Counted from the first letter of the stretch, positions 1 through 12,677 are shown. The stretch is 64,000 nucleotides of DNA from Wyeomyia smithii (GCF_029784165.1 NC_073696.1:243148892-243212891); one strand, 5' to 3'. A program made the numbers and translations. The notes: generated by a model not told the origin, from the letters alone.

Positions 1-3000
1 CTGCGATGATGTCAAACGAAAGTGGCTTTTTTAGGACGTTACATCCTATGTGATGCAGTGTTGTGAATTTTTTGAAACGGGTTCAACACATGTCATAATC
101 ATTAGACTGAGACACGGTTATATGGGAAAAAAGCAACGGTGCTATTTTTTCGCTCCCATGCACTTTTCCTGTTCCTTATGGGTCCAATAAAAACTGTGTA
201 ACTTTTCAGATCGATCCCCGGTGTTCAAATTTTCCATTCGATTTTATATGTGAAAAATTCATTTTTTCAAAACATATTCTCTACAGATACCCAGTTGACT
301 CCAAAAAATATATCGATACATGAACATCATTTCTTATCACATGGTTGAATTTGCAACAAAAGCATGCTAAAGCAATATTGCTAGGAAAATTCAGTAGTGA
401 GCCGTTCGTCAGATATTCAATCAGTTTGAGGGAAACGGCTTTTCCTACAAGTTTCCTACAAGTATCGCATTACGATCGTTTTTTATTTTTTCAGGGAAAT
501 TTCTTACAAATGTCATATATCGATATATTTTTAGAAGCCAACTGGACATCTCTAGAGAATAAGTTTTGAAAAAGTGGATTTTCCCATATATAATCGTATG
601 GAAACTTCAAAAAGCGGACGCGAAAATATAGTTACGTAGTTTTTATAGGATCCAGAAAGACAGGAAAATTGTTTGAGAGCTAACATTTATTTTCTAATAT
701 AACTGAAGAGTTTGATGAAATAAAAAATAATTTACGTAGTCCCACGTCCATCATGCGTTCGTGTCTTGGATACCACCCTCCTACTTTTTTTCGATTTGGT
801 GACTTTCCTTTAAAAGATATTTTGCTTGTGTCCTGTACATTGGAATACTTACCATCTTTATTAGTTACGATTGTTCATGTACATATATAGTTTGCGTATT
901 GTTTCTTTAACTATGTTTTTCTTACGATAGTAATTTGTATGATTATGATGTTCAATTTTCGTTTTTTCCACTTTGTTATCCGCTTTTGAAAATATTTCTT
1001 CTGATATGTTTTTCTTATTATTATAATTATTATTTAGTTTTCGATTTTTGAATTTTTTTTTATGTTGCCAATTACCAGTTTTTGTAATTTTAGGTCCTAA
1101 TGGGACTTTCTTTTTGCTGTTTAATTCAGTCTTTCAGTGATTTCAATTATAATTTTACTTGCTGTACTTCATTGTTTGGCTTGGTTTTTACCTTTCTATT
1201 TTTCGTCTTTTAGAGATTTTCAAGTTTTTTTCTGTTCCTCGGCATTCTTTAATGTCGTTCATCCAACTATTCCTCTACCGTCGCATTCAACCTGCCACCA
1301 GGCGTTCAGTTCCAAAGAAAAAGCTCCCAGTTAATCGTAACCGACAGCCACATTCGGCTCTGACTGTACCGAAAACAATAGGCTCCATAAATTTGCTAAT
1401 TTGTGTGATCTAACACGCTTTGGCGGTAGCAAGGGAGGATGGCCGATGGTGCTGGTAGTGATTACATACGAATCGCATGGGTCTCAAGCGATCAATGAGG
1501 AAACGGCAGAAAAGCTGCTGCACATTTCGTTCAACCGATTGGTCGTCAAATGCGATTTGATATCGCTTCGATACGATTTAATGGCTGCTGTAAGCATAAA
1601 TTATGCTGCAGTCGAATCCACCCAGGTTTCAACTGGAGGCCTGTTTTCCATGATTTCATTACGCTAGATCGGTGCTAACTCACTACAATGTACGATTTGG
1701 GTTTTCCGGAGATTTGGGGGGTGTTGCAAGTAACTCGTTAACTTAATCGCACCGCACAAGGCTAGCAGGAAAGGTAATACTTGCCAGAATTTGCCTCTGT
1801 TTACTGTACAGAACATTCGGATGATTGATTAATGGAAGACAGAAGCTCCATTACCTATCATCGAGGCGTCATTATCACATTTCCGATTGCCGCAGTTGAA
1901 ATAAAAAAAAAAAAAACTAAAGTAGGTTTGAATAGAAGAGAAAAAAAAGAAACGGTGGAAAAGTAACCGACGAAAACGGCTTTCCTCCGCGCGATGGCCA
2001 ATAGTGGTTCCGGGCGGCGACGCCGTCGATGGCCTGGCCGGGAGATCGTCTAAGTAGTAGCTTAATTTCAGTGCCAAGAAATGGGGAGGAAAAAATGCTA
2101 ATAATAGCAACAGCAGCTCGCGATGAAAAATTCAACAGGAAAATACTGAACCTGCTTGGCCATCACTTCTCCCCACACTCGGGGCCTCCAACCTCTTCCT
2201 CTTACTCCTGCCAGACAGGGCAGGCAAGTCATTGGATCGTTCGATATCGATTTTCATTCTCGGTCGGTCCACTCTTCTGGGCCAGCCGATAGCTCATTTC
2301 TTTCGCTCTTTCTTTTGTTTACACGATTTCTTCGATTTAATGAATGGTTCTACTTCCATTTCCTAAAACACCATCAACGTTTCGATAATTGGCATTATTT
2401 TAAGGTGCACGCTCTTATAATAATTGGACACTCCTGCTGTTCGGACTCTTCCCGCAGTTGTTACTGCTGCTGCCGTTGTCGAAGTGCTACCGTTTTCCTG
2501 TCCGTGATTTGATCTGCCGGACAAGCCTTGAACTGAACGTCATAAAGGATTGTGAATACTATTTAATATTAAAACTAGGGGCATTTTTGACGACTCAAAG
2601 AAACTTTTAAATTTTGACATTTAATTCAGTAGAATTTGGAATTGTGAGGTTTGATGATGACCCCTGGAAACCTCAGCCCTTTTCCCCGCACCAAGCCAAA
2701 AAATAAAAAGTGGATTCCTCGTAAGCCACTGGATAACTTCTTTCCTCCTTCGTTCCGTTTTCCACCGCACCGGCGCAGCCGTTGCTTTGTTTTAGCAGCA
2801 ACAACAGAATAAGAAAAATCACCTTTAAAAGCTCGGAAACAGAAAATATTCGGCTCGCGTATAGGAAACGATGCAGGCGGTGGAATATTGGCCGTTCTAT
2901 GAATGAAAATGTTTAGAGAGCAGCCCATCCCCCCCACACCGGTGCTACGACTCTTCCTCCCCCGATTCGTACACATCGCTCATCAACGCCATTCATTAGT

Positions 3001-3915
3001 GCGGCGGTGGAGCCGGCAGCATCCGCGGGTGCATCAGCTGGTTTGGGCAGAAGTTGAAAGAATCGTTCTTTCGCAGCCGCCGGGTTTACGTTGGTTCATC
3101 TTCGCAAAAGTTTCTGGCTCTGGTTTCCCCGTTCTTTCGGCCGATTAGATGCTATTTGTTAGCTAACGTCCTGAAAGCAGTAATTTTTATTATAAAAATC
3201 CCCACATTTTCCTCCCATTTGCGGGCGCTAGATTCAATTAGCCAACATTCCTAAACAAGCTGCCAAAAGCAGTGCGGCGGTGCACATACAGACAGGCACA
3301 CACTCACATACACATATATCCATTTCCGATTCACTCCAAATCGTGGCCAGACAAAAAGAGAGAGAGAGAGAACCGGGAAAGGCTGCCTGATGTACATAAT
3401 TTGCATTTCAAGCGGCACCTGAATAGTATGTGTATTAGAAATTAGCTGTTTTCAGTGCATTCACTTTTTTCTCTATTTTGGTTATCAACTCTGTTCGAGA
3501 ATGACTACACCTGGCTGGGAAGCGTTGTTGTTCGGTCAGAAACAATTCCAAGCCACGTTTGCCGCAGAAAAACCAGCCTAACCGGGGTGCCTCGCGTAAA
3601 TGGTTTTATGCACTTTCCCTCTCCTGTTGGTGCCATCCCCAGCAAATGCGGGGGAAAAGTTGGGCGCGGAAAATCCAGATCGTTGCATTAGCTGCAGAAA
3701 ATATGGTCGAAACATAATAGTAGGATGCCGCTCGGATTGGATGCATTCTGGTTGCGAGGGGCAGACAGTGTTGCTAGATTGGAATGGTGTTCTTACTTGG
3801 CGTTTGATGAAATTGGGACTCTAGTAAGTTGAGAAATTCAAATATTGAAATAATTTGCAACCTATCTATACTGCAGATTACAGTTTTGACAATTTTGTTC
3901 AAGTTTTGCTTCAGT
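1..3915. other. Region without recognisable gene
   Basis: No open frame here resembles a known protein, and the longest frames (under about 120 residues) have no family motif. The first 1.2 kb is AT-rich with homopolymer runs. From about 1,230 to 3,800 the base composition is more even, with scattered CA/AG-rich stretches near 3,280-3,375. No terminal inverted repeats or target duplications were found by eye. It could be intergenic or intronic host DNA; nothing in the sequence decides which. Confidence 0.5.
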
Positions 3916-3917
3916 TA

Positions 3918-5003
3918 CCGTGCTGGATCGAAACCCGTACAGTATCGAAATCCGTACACCGTGATGTTTTTCTTCAGTTTTAAGCATTATAAAAATAAAA
4001 ATTCATATGATAGTTACATGTACATGTCCGTTGAGCTGTTGGCCTTCTGTTAAATTAAACTATGCGCTAGTAGGCCATGAAACAAAAATATTAAAAATGA
4101 AAAATCAATAGTGAATCGGTTTCAGTTGTCATTTCGTTGTATTGTTAGAGAATTTAATAAGGAAACGTTCTTCAGATAAAAACGTTTTTCAAGTGGGAAA
4201 TAAGTGTTTTACTCTGTGAATCTTTTTGAAATTGATGGAAAAGGTAAGTTTTTGTCATTTTCGAGCAGTATATTGTCTGGTAAATAGTGTAAACTGTATT
4301 TATTCAACAAAAACAGTGCCGTACGGATTTTGATCCTTGTTAATTGCTTGAATAAAAATCCGTACAACGTGTGTATCATGCATATATTGTTGAACTTTCT
4401 TCTTGTTTTCAGCATATAATGGAAGAAAACAAGTATAAATATACGGCAAATAATTTGGAAGGAGCTGTGACTGAGGTGCGCAAGGGAAAGTCGTACCGGG
4501 AAGCTTCGAGAGGTTTCGGCGTTCCGGTTACTACGAAACGCTACGAAAATTGCACTATTTAAGCTGATATCAAAAATTAGAGAACCGTGTGAAACTTTAG
4601 GAACCAATTGATCCTCAACATATATTTATTCGTGAATTTAAAGATAAATTATGAATAAAAGACGTTCAATTTTGTACTTCTATATCTATACGGATTTTGA
4701 TTTATTGTTGTATGGACTTTGATCCAGTCTATATCGCGTGTGTGCGGATTTCGATTCAAAAGTGTACGGGTTTTGATTCAGACAAAAAACTGTGTACGGA
4801 TTTCGATTCAAAACATGTTCTATTTAAACATGATTTTTTCGAGTTTCAGAGTGATTTGAATCATTTTGCTTGAAAAAAGTGATGAAATATAAGTAGACCT
4901 ACAAGTAAACATGTCAGTTTAAAGCAATATGTGATTTCTTGATTTTATATTGACCTTCGAAGATTATCATGTGCTTAGGTGTACGGATTTCGATCCAGCA
5001 CGG
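3918..5003 (+). mobile_element. pogo-like non-autonomous element, copy 1
   Basis: The element is 1,086 bp and starts CCGTGCTGGATCGAAA, ending with the inverted complement of that sequence. A TA dinucleotide lies on each side (3916-3917 and 5004-5005), as expected of the Tc1/mariner/pogo superfamily. The terminal core, roughly GTACGGATTTCGATCC, recurs about ten times inside in both orientations (for example near 4320, 4354, 4689, 4711, 4744, 4764 and 4794). A second copy lies inverted at 40327-41422. Only the start of a helix-turn-helix protein is left (4419-4562), so it cannot encode a transposase and would depend on one supplied in trans. The pogo assignment rests on the TA duplication and the psq-like helix-turn-helix. 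Confidence 0.8.
4419..4562 (+). pseudogene. psq-type HTH remnant of pogo-like transposase
   Basis: This is a 47-residue frame starting MEENKYKY and containing a run of the type GAVTEVRKGKSYREAS. That matches the first helices of the psq/CENP-B-type DNA-binding domain found at the N-terminus of pogo and Tigger transposases. It stops right after the helix-turn-helix, and no DDE catalytic domain follows. Compared with the copy at 40760-40921, five residues (ISGAA) are missing at the third-helix position because of a 15-bp deletion. A pyrimidine-rich AG lies just before the start (TTCTTGTTTTCAG), so the start could also be a spliced exon. It is most likely a decayed leftover; a retained binding-domain-only protein is possible but unsupported. 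Confidence 0.6.
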
Positions 5004-5958
5004 TAGTTGTGCAGATTCAGTCTGGTTCTCTGACCAGGTACTTCATCTCTGTCTTTCTCAAACGAACTTTATGATACCTACATACTTAAATTCTAAAAAT
5101 ACGTCGTTACAGCCAGTGGGTTCTTATGGCAATCGGTTTTCACTTGAAATAATATTATTGACCAGACTAAAAATTTCGGCACTCTTATCTGTTGTGAAAA
5201 CATTCATATCAGCAACCATTATGATAAGTTATTTTATGTCTGTTGGTACCAAAGACGCCGGTTCATGTGGGTTCGGAAAATATCCCTGTGGGTACTTACC
5301 CACACGGAATTATTGGACAAATGCAAGACAAAAATGACAGATTTTTTTATGGATATTGTTGAGCTAGAGGTTATAAAGCTACAGATTTATGTAAAACTTC
5401 TCAGGGAGAAGGCTTATTTTTAAATTGTTCCCGAATTCGTTCGTTTTGTCTGATTAATCAACACCATAGGCTTGTTGTAACGAAAAAAGTGTTTTTCTGA
5501 TTTGTGCCGAACCGAAAACTATTAAAAACCAGCAATTGTTTAGAATCGGTTCAATTACGTAGCAATTCTATATTCATATCCAGCTTTTTAATTACGACAG
5601 GGTTTAAAAGTTTTGGCTTCTCGTAAAAATTACCCATGCCAAATTTGAACTCAATCGGACTGCGGTACGAAAAACCTCAAAGCGGTCGAAGTTTCGGTTT
5701 TTTGATCGATGAAACAAAAGTTCGAGCTGGGAGTGTTTCTTGTGTGTTCTGGTGTAGCTCGAGTCTCCTAGCGCGAAAGTTTCGATGTCCCTGAAAGTTA
5801 ATATTTTTTCAGACAATTTTTTATGAGATAATCTGCTGTTTTTACATTTCATGCATTTCAGGAGATTTACTATAAAAAAAAAATTTATTTCTGGTGCATT
5901 TTTTCGTTGGTCAAAAAAGTAAGACTTTCGCGGCAGCGGTTTAATAATCTCGAATCGC
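5004..5958. other. Region without recognisable gene
   Basis: AT-rich sequence between the pogo-like MITE and the mariner relic. The part just before 5959 is probably the eroded N-terminal half of the mariner transposase, but no reading frame there could be matched with confidence. Nothing else was recognised. Confidence 0.4.
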
Positions 5959-6477
5959 GACGTGGCGGTGGTGATGGACATTGAGACTTATCTCATCCTG
6001 GATGGCAACGACTGGCAGGGCACTTCTTATTTCAATTTCCCCACGAAGGAAGTGAGCTCTGAGATGTGGTTCATTCCACACATCAAGTTCCCCAAGAAAG
6101 TGCTGCTGTAGCTGACAATCAGCGAGAAGAGGATGTCAAAACCGCTTATCGGAAATTTATAATACGAAGTGCCTGCTAGAAGTTGCGTCGTTCATCAAGT
6201 AATACCTTAGGGTGAAGACGCGGTGCTCTGGCCGGATCTAGCGTCGGATGGTCAAAATCCCCCGGTTGCATCCCATCCAGAGTTTCTGGGCAAACCAGAA
6301 GCGTAAGATCTACTCCAATAATTTTGTCTCGGAAACTGAGTAGGAATTGATAAATAAGACGAAAAAGAACTCAACATGCCAACACGTATGTTTTCGTCCA
6401 TCAAAGCGAACGTTCCGGTAAGCTTCTGGAATGCCACTCGCAAGGGCTTAGATTTTTTTGCAAGTAAACTAATATAA
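5959..6477 (+). pseudogene. Decayed Tc1/mariner-type transposase
   Basis: Three fragments in the plus direction together match the catalytic part of an IS630/Tc1/mariner transposase. The first is VVMDIETYLIL from about 5968, which holds the first catalytic aspartate. It is followed by a frame with in-frame stops that contains LTISEKRMSKP. The second is WPDLAS near 6232, the second catalytic aspartate. The third, from 6250, is KIPRLHPIQSFWANQKRK, where the usual RPIE/HPIE catalytic glutamate has become glutamine. The C-terminal tail MPTRMFSSIKANVPVSFWN follows and ends at a stop at 6475-6477. The stretch between the second aspartate and the IQSFW motif is deleted, so the family spacing cannot be measured. 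The gene is dead: stops, deletion and loss of the acidic residue. It is a different lineage from the copy at 34136-35175. Confidence 0.75.
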
Positions 6478-8424
6478 TTCCCTGAGAAATTCATTAAACT
6501 CAATTATCTGTCTTAGTTTTGACTATCACCTTCCGAAAAAAGTCCATTTTATAATACAAACATCACTAATGAACGAAATTTGAAAATCTAATTTCTGTTA
6601 TACATTCCATTGGCATCGTATCGTTGAGGTCCTGTCGAAAAATTATGTCAGGAAAAATTATGTTCAGGTATCAGTAGGTCGACAACCTGCCCCTAATCTT
6701 GAAGTCTGTTGCAGTTTTTGTTAGTACATAATTGTAAACTGTACCTTTCCAAAAATATAAATTTTTCTACGCATTGAAAATACCGATGTTTACTGCAATC
6801 AGAAGAGTTAAAAATTACAAAAATATGTAATACTTTTTTATTTGAGCCAAAATGATTCGTTTGATATTTGTCAAGTCTTCAGCAAAGTTGTAGATAGTAT
6901 TCGTAGTATTCGTATAGATGATATCGTTCCAGAAAAAATATACACCTTTGGAAAGAGAATTTTCCACATTAATGTTACACATTTTTACACATTATTAGCT
7001 TAACATTGATGCTTGTTTAAACATGATAGAATGAGAATCAAAACAAGCTATGTTTTTTTGAGAAATGAGAACAATATTTTTTTTTTTCAAATAAATATTT
7101 AAAAACAGGTAAAAAACATTATTATCTGAAACTTTGCCGAAGACACTATACCAATCAAACAAACCGGTTGTACGTTAAAAATGTTTTTATCAATTACAGA
7201 CTCTTGGCACAGCAGATTATCCCATTACTTGATGTCCCGGATTTGATGCTGACAAAAATCAAGCGACAGTTTTATCTCCTATCAATGTTACTCGCACTAG
7301 CGGTCTTTAGGTCGTTTCAGTTTATTACATAAGCTGACCCGGCAAACTCCGTGCCGCCGCCATGAGTTTTATTGACTGTTGTACTGCAAAAGCAAATATC
7401 TAACTGCTGCTTCAAAAACATACTCAAGATATGTTTTAGCTCTGATTTATCAATGGTATTTTTTTTCAATATTTTTACCTTTCTTCAAAAACAGCCACAG
7501 CACAAACTCACAGAAACCGAGGTAAAATTTAAGTGGAAGCAACTAAAACCAAAAAAACAAAATCGCTCAGAATTATCCATAAAACATTTAAAAAATTTAA
7601 GGCCATTGTTTTAGTACGCACTTGTTTGAAACTTCTCCGATCACAGGTAGCAAAAAATCGTAACTCACTGAAACTCACAGATAACCTCTCACAATCTTAA
7701 GATAAATAATTATAACTATCACTACAACCACAGACAAACAGACGTAGCACGAGATTTATTTCAGTGCATCAAAATAACGGTCATATCTGATGAGTTTCAG
7801 TTATGCGGAATATTCCCGCCGCAGCGGTGGTGGCGCTGATGTGCCTTTTCCTTTGAACTAAGTTGACAGTATTCGAGCACTGTGCTACCAATATCAGCAG
7901 AAAAGCTTAAAGTTTTTCTTTTATGGCCAACCATTTTTCGGTTTTTTTTTTCTGTTTCTGCGAGAATCTGCATGTTGAGGTTTAATGCCACCAAATATCA
8001 GGGCCTTGGGCATTATCGAATATCACGAAATTGCGAAGCGTGAGGGTACATACAGACGTTTGAAATTAAATGGCAAATTGGTCGACAATATCTGGATACA
8101 CGGAACTTCAAAATTTTCGCTTCAGTCACATTATCACTTCATTTGTTTTTGAGGCAGATCTGTTGCTTCAGCACAGTGCAATTGAGACTCCGCAACACTA
8201 TAGTTTTCAATTCAATATTCAGCAATGAATTGGATATCCAGAGATTTCTAGGAATGCAACAGTACGTATTTAACGAAACATGAACAGAAATCAATGTTTT
8301 TTGAGGAGTAAAAACTACACCTTCGTTTTACCGGCTAACAAAATCATTGCAGTATGAGCGAATATGATTTAGGTCAGAGTGCATTTTAGAGAAAATTGAA
8401 GAGATTTATTGAGGTCGAGCAATG
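6478..8424. repeat. Repeat-derived AT-rich region, no gene
   Basis: No coding frame was recognised. Two short passages, near 6880 and near 7130, carry the phrase for a 'cagcaaagttgtaga / actttgccgaagac' repeat that also occurs near 27850 and 35555. The part from about 7990 to 8290 is related to 51400-51700 in the same orientation, sharing the run AGACGTTTGAAATT and following sequence. These look like old dispersed repeats of unknown class. Confidence 0.4.
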
Positions 8425-8440
8425 ATACCATATGCATATA

Positions 8441-8927
8441 TATTTTTTTTTTTCTGTATGAACTTCCGCACTGCGACCAGAATCGTAGATCTATTGTGAG
8501 ATATGCCCGGGTGTCTGCTGTATCCCGCACTTTTATTATTAGCAACACCGCTATTGAGAAGTGGCATGCTTATTATTATTGTTTATCAGTGCTTGTGTGT
8601 AAAGTGATACTCTTCCTTTTACCCGCTTACTGTTCTACTATACCGATGCTCGTTCCTCTTGCCAAATATCACCAATTATAATTCCCTGGAAAAGTGTCGT
8701 AGTGCGTCCTTCTTGCCAGTTTTATTAATAAGAGGGACTTATGTATTGTTAAGAGAAAGTCACGCAAAGGTGTTATAGATTTCAGCGTAAAGGAAAGGTA
8801 AGTGGTGGGGAGCCTGAGAATGAACCCATACTTCCAGTCCAGTTTCGACATCGAAGGGCCTGATTCTACTAAGATTCGAACCCACGACCATTCGCTTGAC
8901 AAAGCGGACTATGTAACCTTGCGGCAT
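8441..8927 (-). mobile_element. tRNA-derived SINE
   Basis: Read on the minus strand, the element begins at 8927 with a tRNA-like head. It has an A-box-like GGTTACATAGTCC and a clear B box GGTTCGAATCT (plus-strand positions 8872-8882), the two internal RNA polymerase III promoter elements. A non-tRNA body of about 400 bp follows, then an A-rich tail at 8441-8455. Imperfect direct repeats of about 16 bp (ATACCATATGCATATA at 8425-8440 and the same with one change and one extra base at 8928-8944) are the target-site duplication. SINEs encode no protein and are mobilised by a LINE partner. The Penelope-like dimer starts exactly at the outer edge of this duplication. Confidence 0.75.
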
Positions 8928-9050
8928 ATACCCTTATGCATATATTTGTTTATGTGACGACTGAAACGGTTAGTTTGATGGGTTTATCGGCTTAATCAGT
9001 CCGTGTATACTAGCAAAAACGATTTGTTTTTTTTTCCTTTTTTCCCATTC

Positions 9051-9090
9051 CGACAGTTTCGGTGACTTTATTTCACCTTTTTCAAGGAGT
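9051..9090 (-). ncRNA. Degenerate hammerhead-like ribozyme motif, left copy
   Basis: This is the mirror copy of the motif at 13072-13112 and lies in the 3' untranslated part of the left Penelope-like copy. On the minus strand it reads a CTTGAAAA core-like stretch, then a five-pair helix GGTGA/TCACC, then GAAAC and GTC. Penelope-like elements are known to carry hammerhead motifs in their terminal repeats. Here the first conserved core strand (normally CUGANGA) is altered, so activity is doubtful. Confidence 0.45.
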
Positions 9091-9484
9091 CTGAAAATAT
9101 ACATCGTGTGTAGTTTTCCTCTTTCGTTACTGGTTTATGTTTTATGTCTGTGTTAGCTTACTTACAGAAAGGATAATCGTTCTATTGTTAAGTGTGTTGG
9201 TGTCCAGCATCGGTTGTCTGGTGTGTATTACAAATGGCGTCCCACTTTGGCTATATGTAAAAGGTATTGTTCGCTTAAAACAGATTTGTAACTTTCCTCT
9301 ATAAACTGTACTTACTGCATGTGTACCTATTTTTGTGTGCTACACTGTACAAGCTTCTAAAGCTTTTTCTAGCACTTACTTTTTTCAAGCACTTTTATGG
9401 CAATTTCACTTTAATCGGGTAATGAATATTCTAAGCTGTTGGTTTTGCGTCTTCCTCTGTAGTCTACTAATTCTTGACGGCTTG

Positions 9485-10735
9485 CTAAGGGTGTGTTTGA
9501 GAGATTGTACAGCTTTGAGTTGTGGTGGTAGTGGATTGGCTGTCATGGTTGTCTGTTTTGTTTTGGTTGATGTTCTTTATCGAGTGTATAATACCAGCGT
9601 ATATGGTGTTCAGTCCCTCAGTGTCTGTGCGTTTGTTTATGCTATTTTCTGTGTTGGCAATATGGCAAATTTCTAAAAACGGGAGTGCTTGTGGTTTGTT
9701 GTGTCTGTCTATAATTTTTGTTTGTTGAAAATCAAACCGGTGATTCTGTGTGATACTGTGATGCATTAGTGCTGGTTTTTCCTTAAGTGAACTGATTTGG
9801 GTATCTGTTTCGTTGTAACCTTGTTGCAGTAGTTTGTCCCAGGTGTTATAGTGCGTCCGGTGTCCACTAATTCTAGTTTTAAGCATGTTTGTTGTCATTC
9901 CCACGTAGCAGGCGCTGCAGTCTTTGCACGGTATGTTGTAGATGACGTTGCTCTGGTGTTCATGTGGAATGGGGTCTTTAACATTTGTGAACAACTGTTT
10001 AACTGTTTTTATGTTGCGGTGTGCAAGTCGTATGTGTTTGTAATCGTTTTTAAGGTGCTTGTCGATTCGGTTCGACAGGTATGGTATGTATGGTATCGAA
10101 CGGTAAGTATATTCCAGGTTTTCACTAGGTGTTTCCTGCGGTGCCGTGATGTTTTCCTGCATTCGGCTTATTAATCTGTTTATTAGTGCTTTCGGGTAGT
10201 TGTTTAGTCTCAATTGTTTGTGAATGATGCGAGCCTTATCATCGTTCTGTAGATTAGTGGATAGCTTGTCAACTCGTCTGATGAAATTTTTAGCCATGTT
10301 AATTTTGTGATGGAGCGGGTGGAACGAAAAGTAGTCTAAGAATCTGCCACTGGCGATTGGTTTCATATACCATTCTGTTTTAATGCTTTGATTTTCTTGT
10401 CTTATCAGTGTCATGTCTAGAAACGGTAGTCGTCTATTGTTTTCCATTTCGTAGGTGAATTGAATATGTTCGTTGTAACTGTTGAAAGTCTCTAATACAT
10501 GGTTTAGTTGATTCGCGGGCAGTGCTAGTAGAAGATCATCTACATATTTTTTCAGGAATGGGGGCTTGAATGTTAGTAATGGTATTACTGTGTCCAAAAG
10601 TGTTTCCATTACTAAATCTGCTAGTGTGGGCGAGATGGGATTCCCCATTGCGGTGCCAAAGATCTGTTGGAAATGTTGTCCGTTGTATTTACAGTAGCTT
10701 GATTCTATGCAGAATTCAACTATTTCGATAAACAA
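9485..10735 (-). CDS. Penelope-like RT/GIY-YIG polyprotein, 5'-truncated copy
   Basis: The 416-residue frame contains the second half of a Penelope-type reverse transcriptase joined to a GIY-YIG endonuclease, the two activities that copy the element's RNA and nick the target. Motif B GTAMGNPISPTLAD is at residues 27-40 and the catalytic YVDD box at 64-67. The endonuclease region has VIYNIPCKDC at 264-273 and YVGM at 277-280. LKTRISGHR at 285-293 supplies the expected Arg, and the Cys and His residues form a likely zinc site. The frame is intact to its stop but lacks the N-terminal region and RT motif A, because the copy is truncated at the dimer junction (about 10742). The listed Met is simply the first in the remaining frame. 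Expression as a functional enzyme is unlikely. Confidence 0.85.
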   Translation of the reverse strand: MFIEIVEFCIESSYCKYNGQHFQQIFGTAMGNPISPTLADLVMETLLDTVIPLLTFKPPFLKKYVDDLLLALPANQLNHVLETFNSYNEHIQFTYEMENNRRLPFLDMTLIRQENQSIKTEWYMKPIASGRFLDYFSFHPLHHKINMAKNFIRRVDKLSTNLQNDDKARIIHKQLRLNNYPKALINRLISRMQENITAPQETPSENLEYTYRSIPYIPYLSNRIDKHLKNDYKHIRLAHRNIKTVKQLFTNVKDPIPHEHQSNVIYNIPCKDCSACYVGMTTNMLKTRISGHRTHYNTWDKLLQQGYNETDTQISSLKEKPALMHHSITQNHRFDFQQTKIIDRHNKPQALPFLEICHIANTENSINKRTDTEGLNTIYAGIIHSIKNINQNKTDNHDSQSTTTTTQSCTISQTHP

Positions 10736-10744
10736 ATCTAGGGC

Positions 10745-12677
10745 ACAAGGTGCGCAATAGCAAATTCAGTCCAAAACTACATCCATTACAACAAAAATAT
10801 AACCCAAAAAGATGAACTTACGAAATGCTGTGAAAAAGCTACGAAAATTACAAAACATTTCTTTCGCGATAACCCAGATGTACTCGCCATCCAATCGGAC
10901 AAAGGTAATAAAACAGTCATAATGCCAACAGATGAATACAAACAGAAGATGCTTAATATGCTCACCGACGACAAAACATATCTCCCAATACCACGCGATC
11001 CAACATCACGATACCAAAGAACAAACAATGAATTTGTTAAACGATTGCTCAACCTAAATCTTATCGACAAACAGACCGCAACAAGACTAACTACATATAA
11101 TGCCATATACCCCAGAATATACGGACAGCCCAAAGCGCACAAACCCAATCTACCACTAAGGCCAGTAGTGCCAAACATGACTGCTCCCGCTTACAACCTT
11201 TCGAAATATATAGGAAAAATCATACAAAACTCCATCGAGAGCCGATACAACATAAAGGATTCATTTACATTTTGCGATTTTATTAACACAGTTACATTGC
11301 CACCTGATCACATCCTAATTTCCCTCGACGTTACATCGCTATTCACATCGATTCCCAGCATTAGTTACACACAACATAATAAAACAATGGGAGAAAATCA
11401 AAGTTTATACGAACATAAACCTAGATTTGTTTATCGAAATAGTTGAATTCTGCATAGAATCAAGCTACTGTAAATACAACGGACAACATTTCCAACAGAT
11501 CTTTGGCACCGCAATGGGGAATCCCATCTCGCCCACACTAGCAGATTTAGTAATGGAAACACTTTTGGACACAGTAATACCATTACTAACATTCAAGCCC
11601 CCATTCCTGAAAAAATATGTAGATGATCTTCTACTAGCACTGCCCGCGAATCAACTAAACCATGTATTAGAGACTTTCAACAGTTACAACGAACATATTC
11701 AATTCACCTACGAAATGGAAAACAATAGACGACTACCGTTTCTAGACATGACACTGATAAGACAAGAAAATCAAAGCATTAAAACAGAATGGTATATGAA
11801 ACCAATCGCCAGTGGCAGATTTTTAGACTACTTTTCGTTCCACCCGCTCCATCACAAAATTAACATGGCTAAAAATTTCATCAGACGAGTTGACAAGCTA
11901 TCCACTAATCTACAGAACGATGATAAGGCTCGCATCATTCACAAACAATTGAGACTAAACAACTACCCGAAAGCACTAATAAACAGATTAATAAGCCGAA
12001 TGCAGGAAAACATCACGGCACCGCAGGAAACACCTAGTGAAAACCTGGAATATACTTACCGTTCGATACCATACATACCATACCTGTCGAACCGAATCGA
12101 CAAGCACCTTAAAAACGATTACAAACACATACGACTTGCACACCGCAACATAAAAACAGTTAAACAGTTGTTCACAAATGTTAAAGACCCCATTCCACAT
12201 GATCACCAGAGCAACGTCATCTACAACATACCGTGCAAAGACTGCAGCGCCTGCTACGTGGGAATGACAACAAACATGCTTAAAACTAGAATTAGTGGAC
12301 ACCGGACGCACTATAACACCTGGGACAAACTACTGCAACAAGGTTACAACGAAACAGATACCCAAATCAGTTCACTTAAGGAAAAACCAGCACTAATGCA
12401 TCACAGTATCACACAGAATCACCGGTTTGATTTTCAACAAACAAAAATTATAGACAGACACAACAAACCACAAGCACTCCCGTTTTTAGAAATTTGCCAT
12501 ATTGCCAACACAGAAAATAGCATAAACAAACGCACAGACACTGAGGGACTGAACACCATATACGCTGGTATTATACACTCGATAAAGAACATCAACCAAA
12601 ACAAAACAGACAACCATGACAGCCAATCCACTACCACCACAACTCAAAGCTGTACAATCTCTCAAACACACCCTTAG
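10745..12677 (+). pseudogene. Penelope-like RT/GIY-YIG polyprotein, longer copy with frameshift
   Basis: The frame is open from the dimer junction at 10745 with no upstream start, so the N-terminus is lost. The first part runs to about 11360 and contains the N-terminal RT region (FFRDNPDVLAIQSDKGNKT, then YGQPKAHKP and LRPVV) and motif A SLDVTSLFTSIP with its catalytic Asp. Just after motif A, near 11355-11365, the frame shifts. The rest continues in another frame from about 11420 as a 416-residue block with motif B, the YVDD box and the GIY-YIG endonuclease. It is nearly the same as the left copy, with one Glu-to-Asp change (HDH for HEH). This is the most complete copy in the window and looks only recently broken. 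The product would act in nuclear target-primed reverse transcription. Confidence 0.85.
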
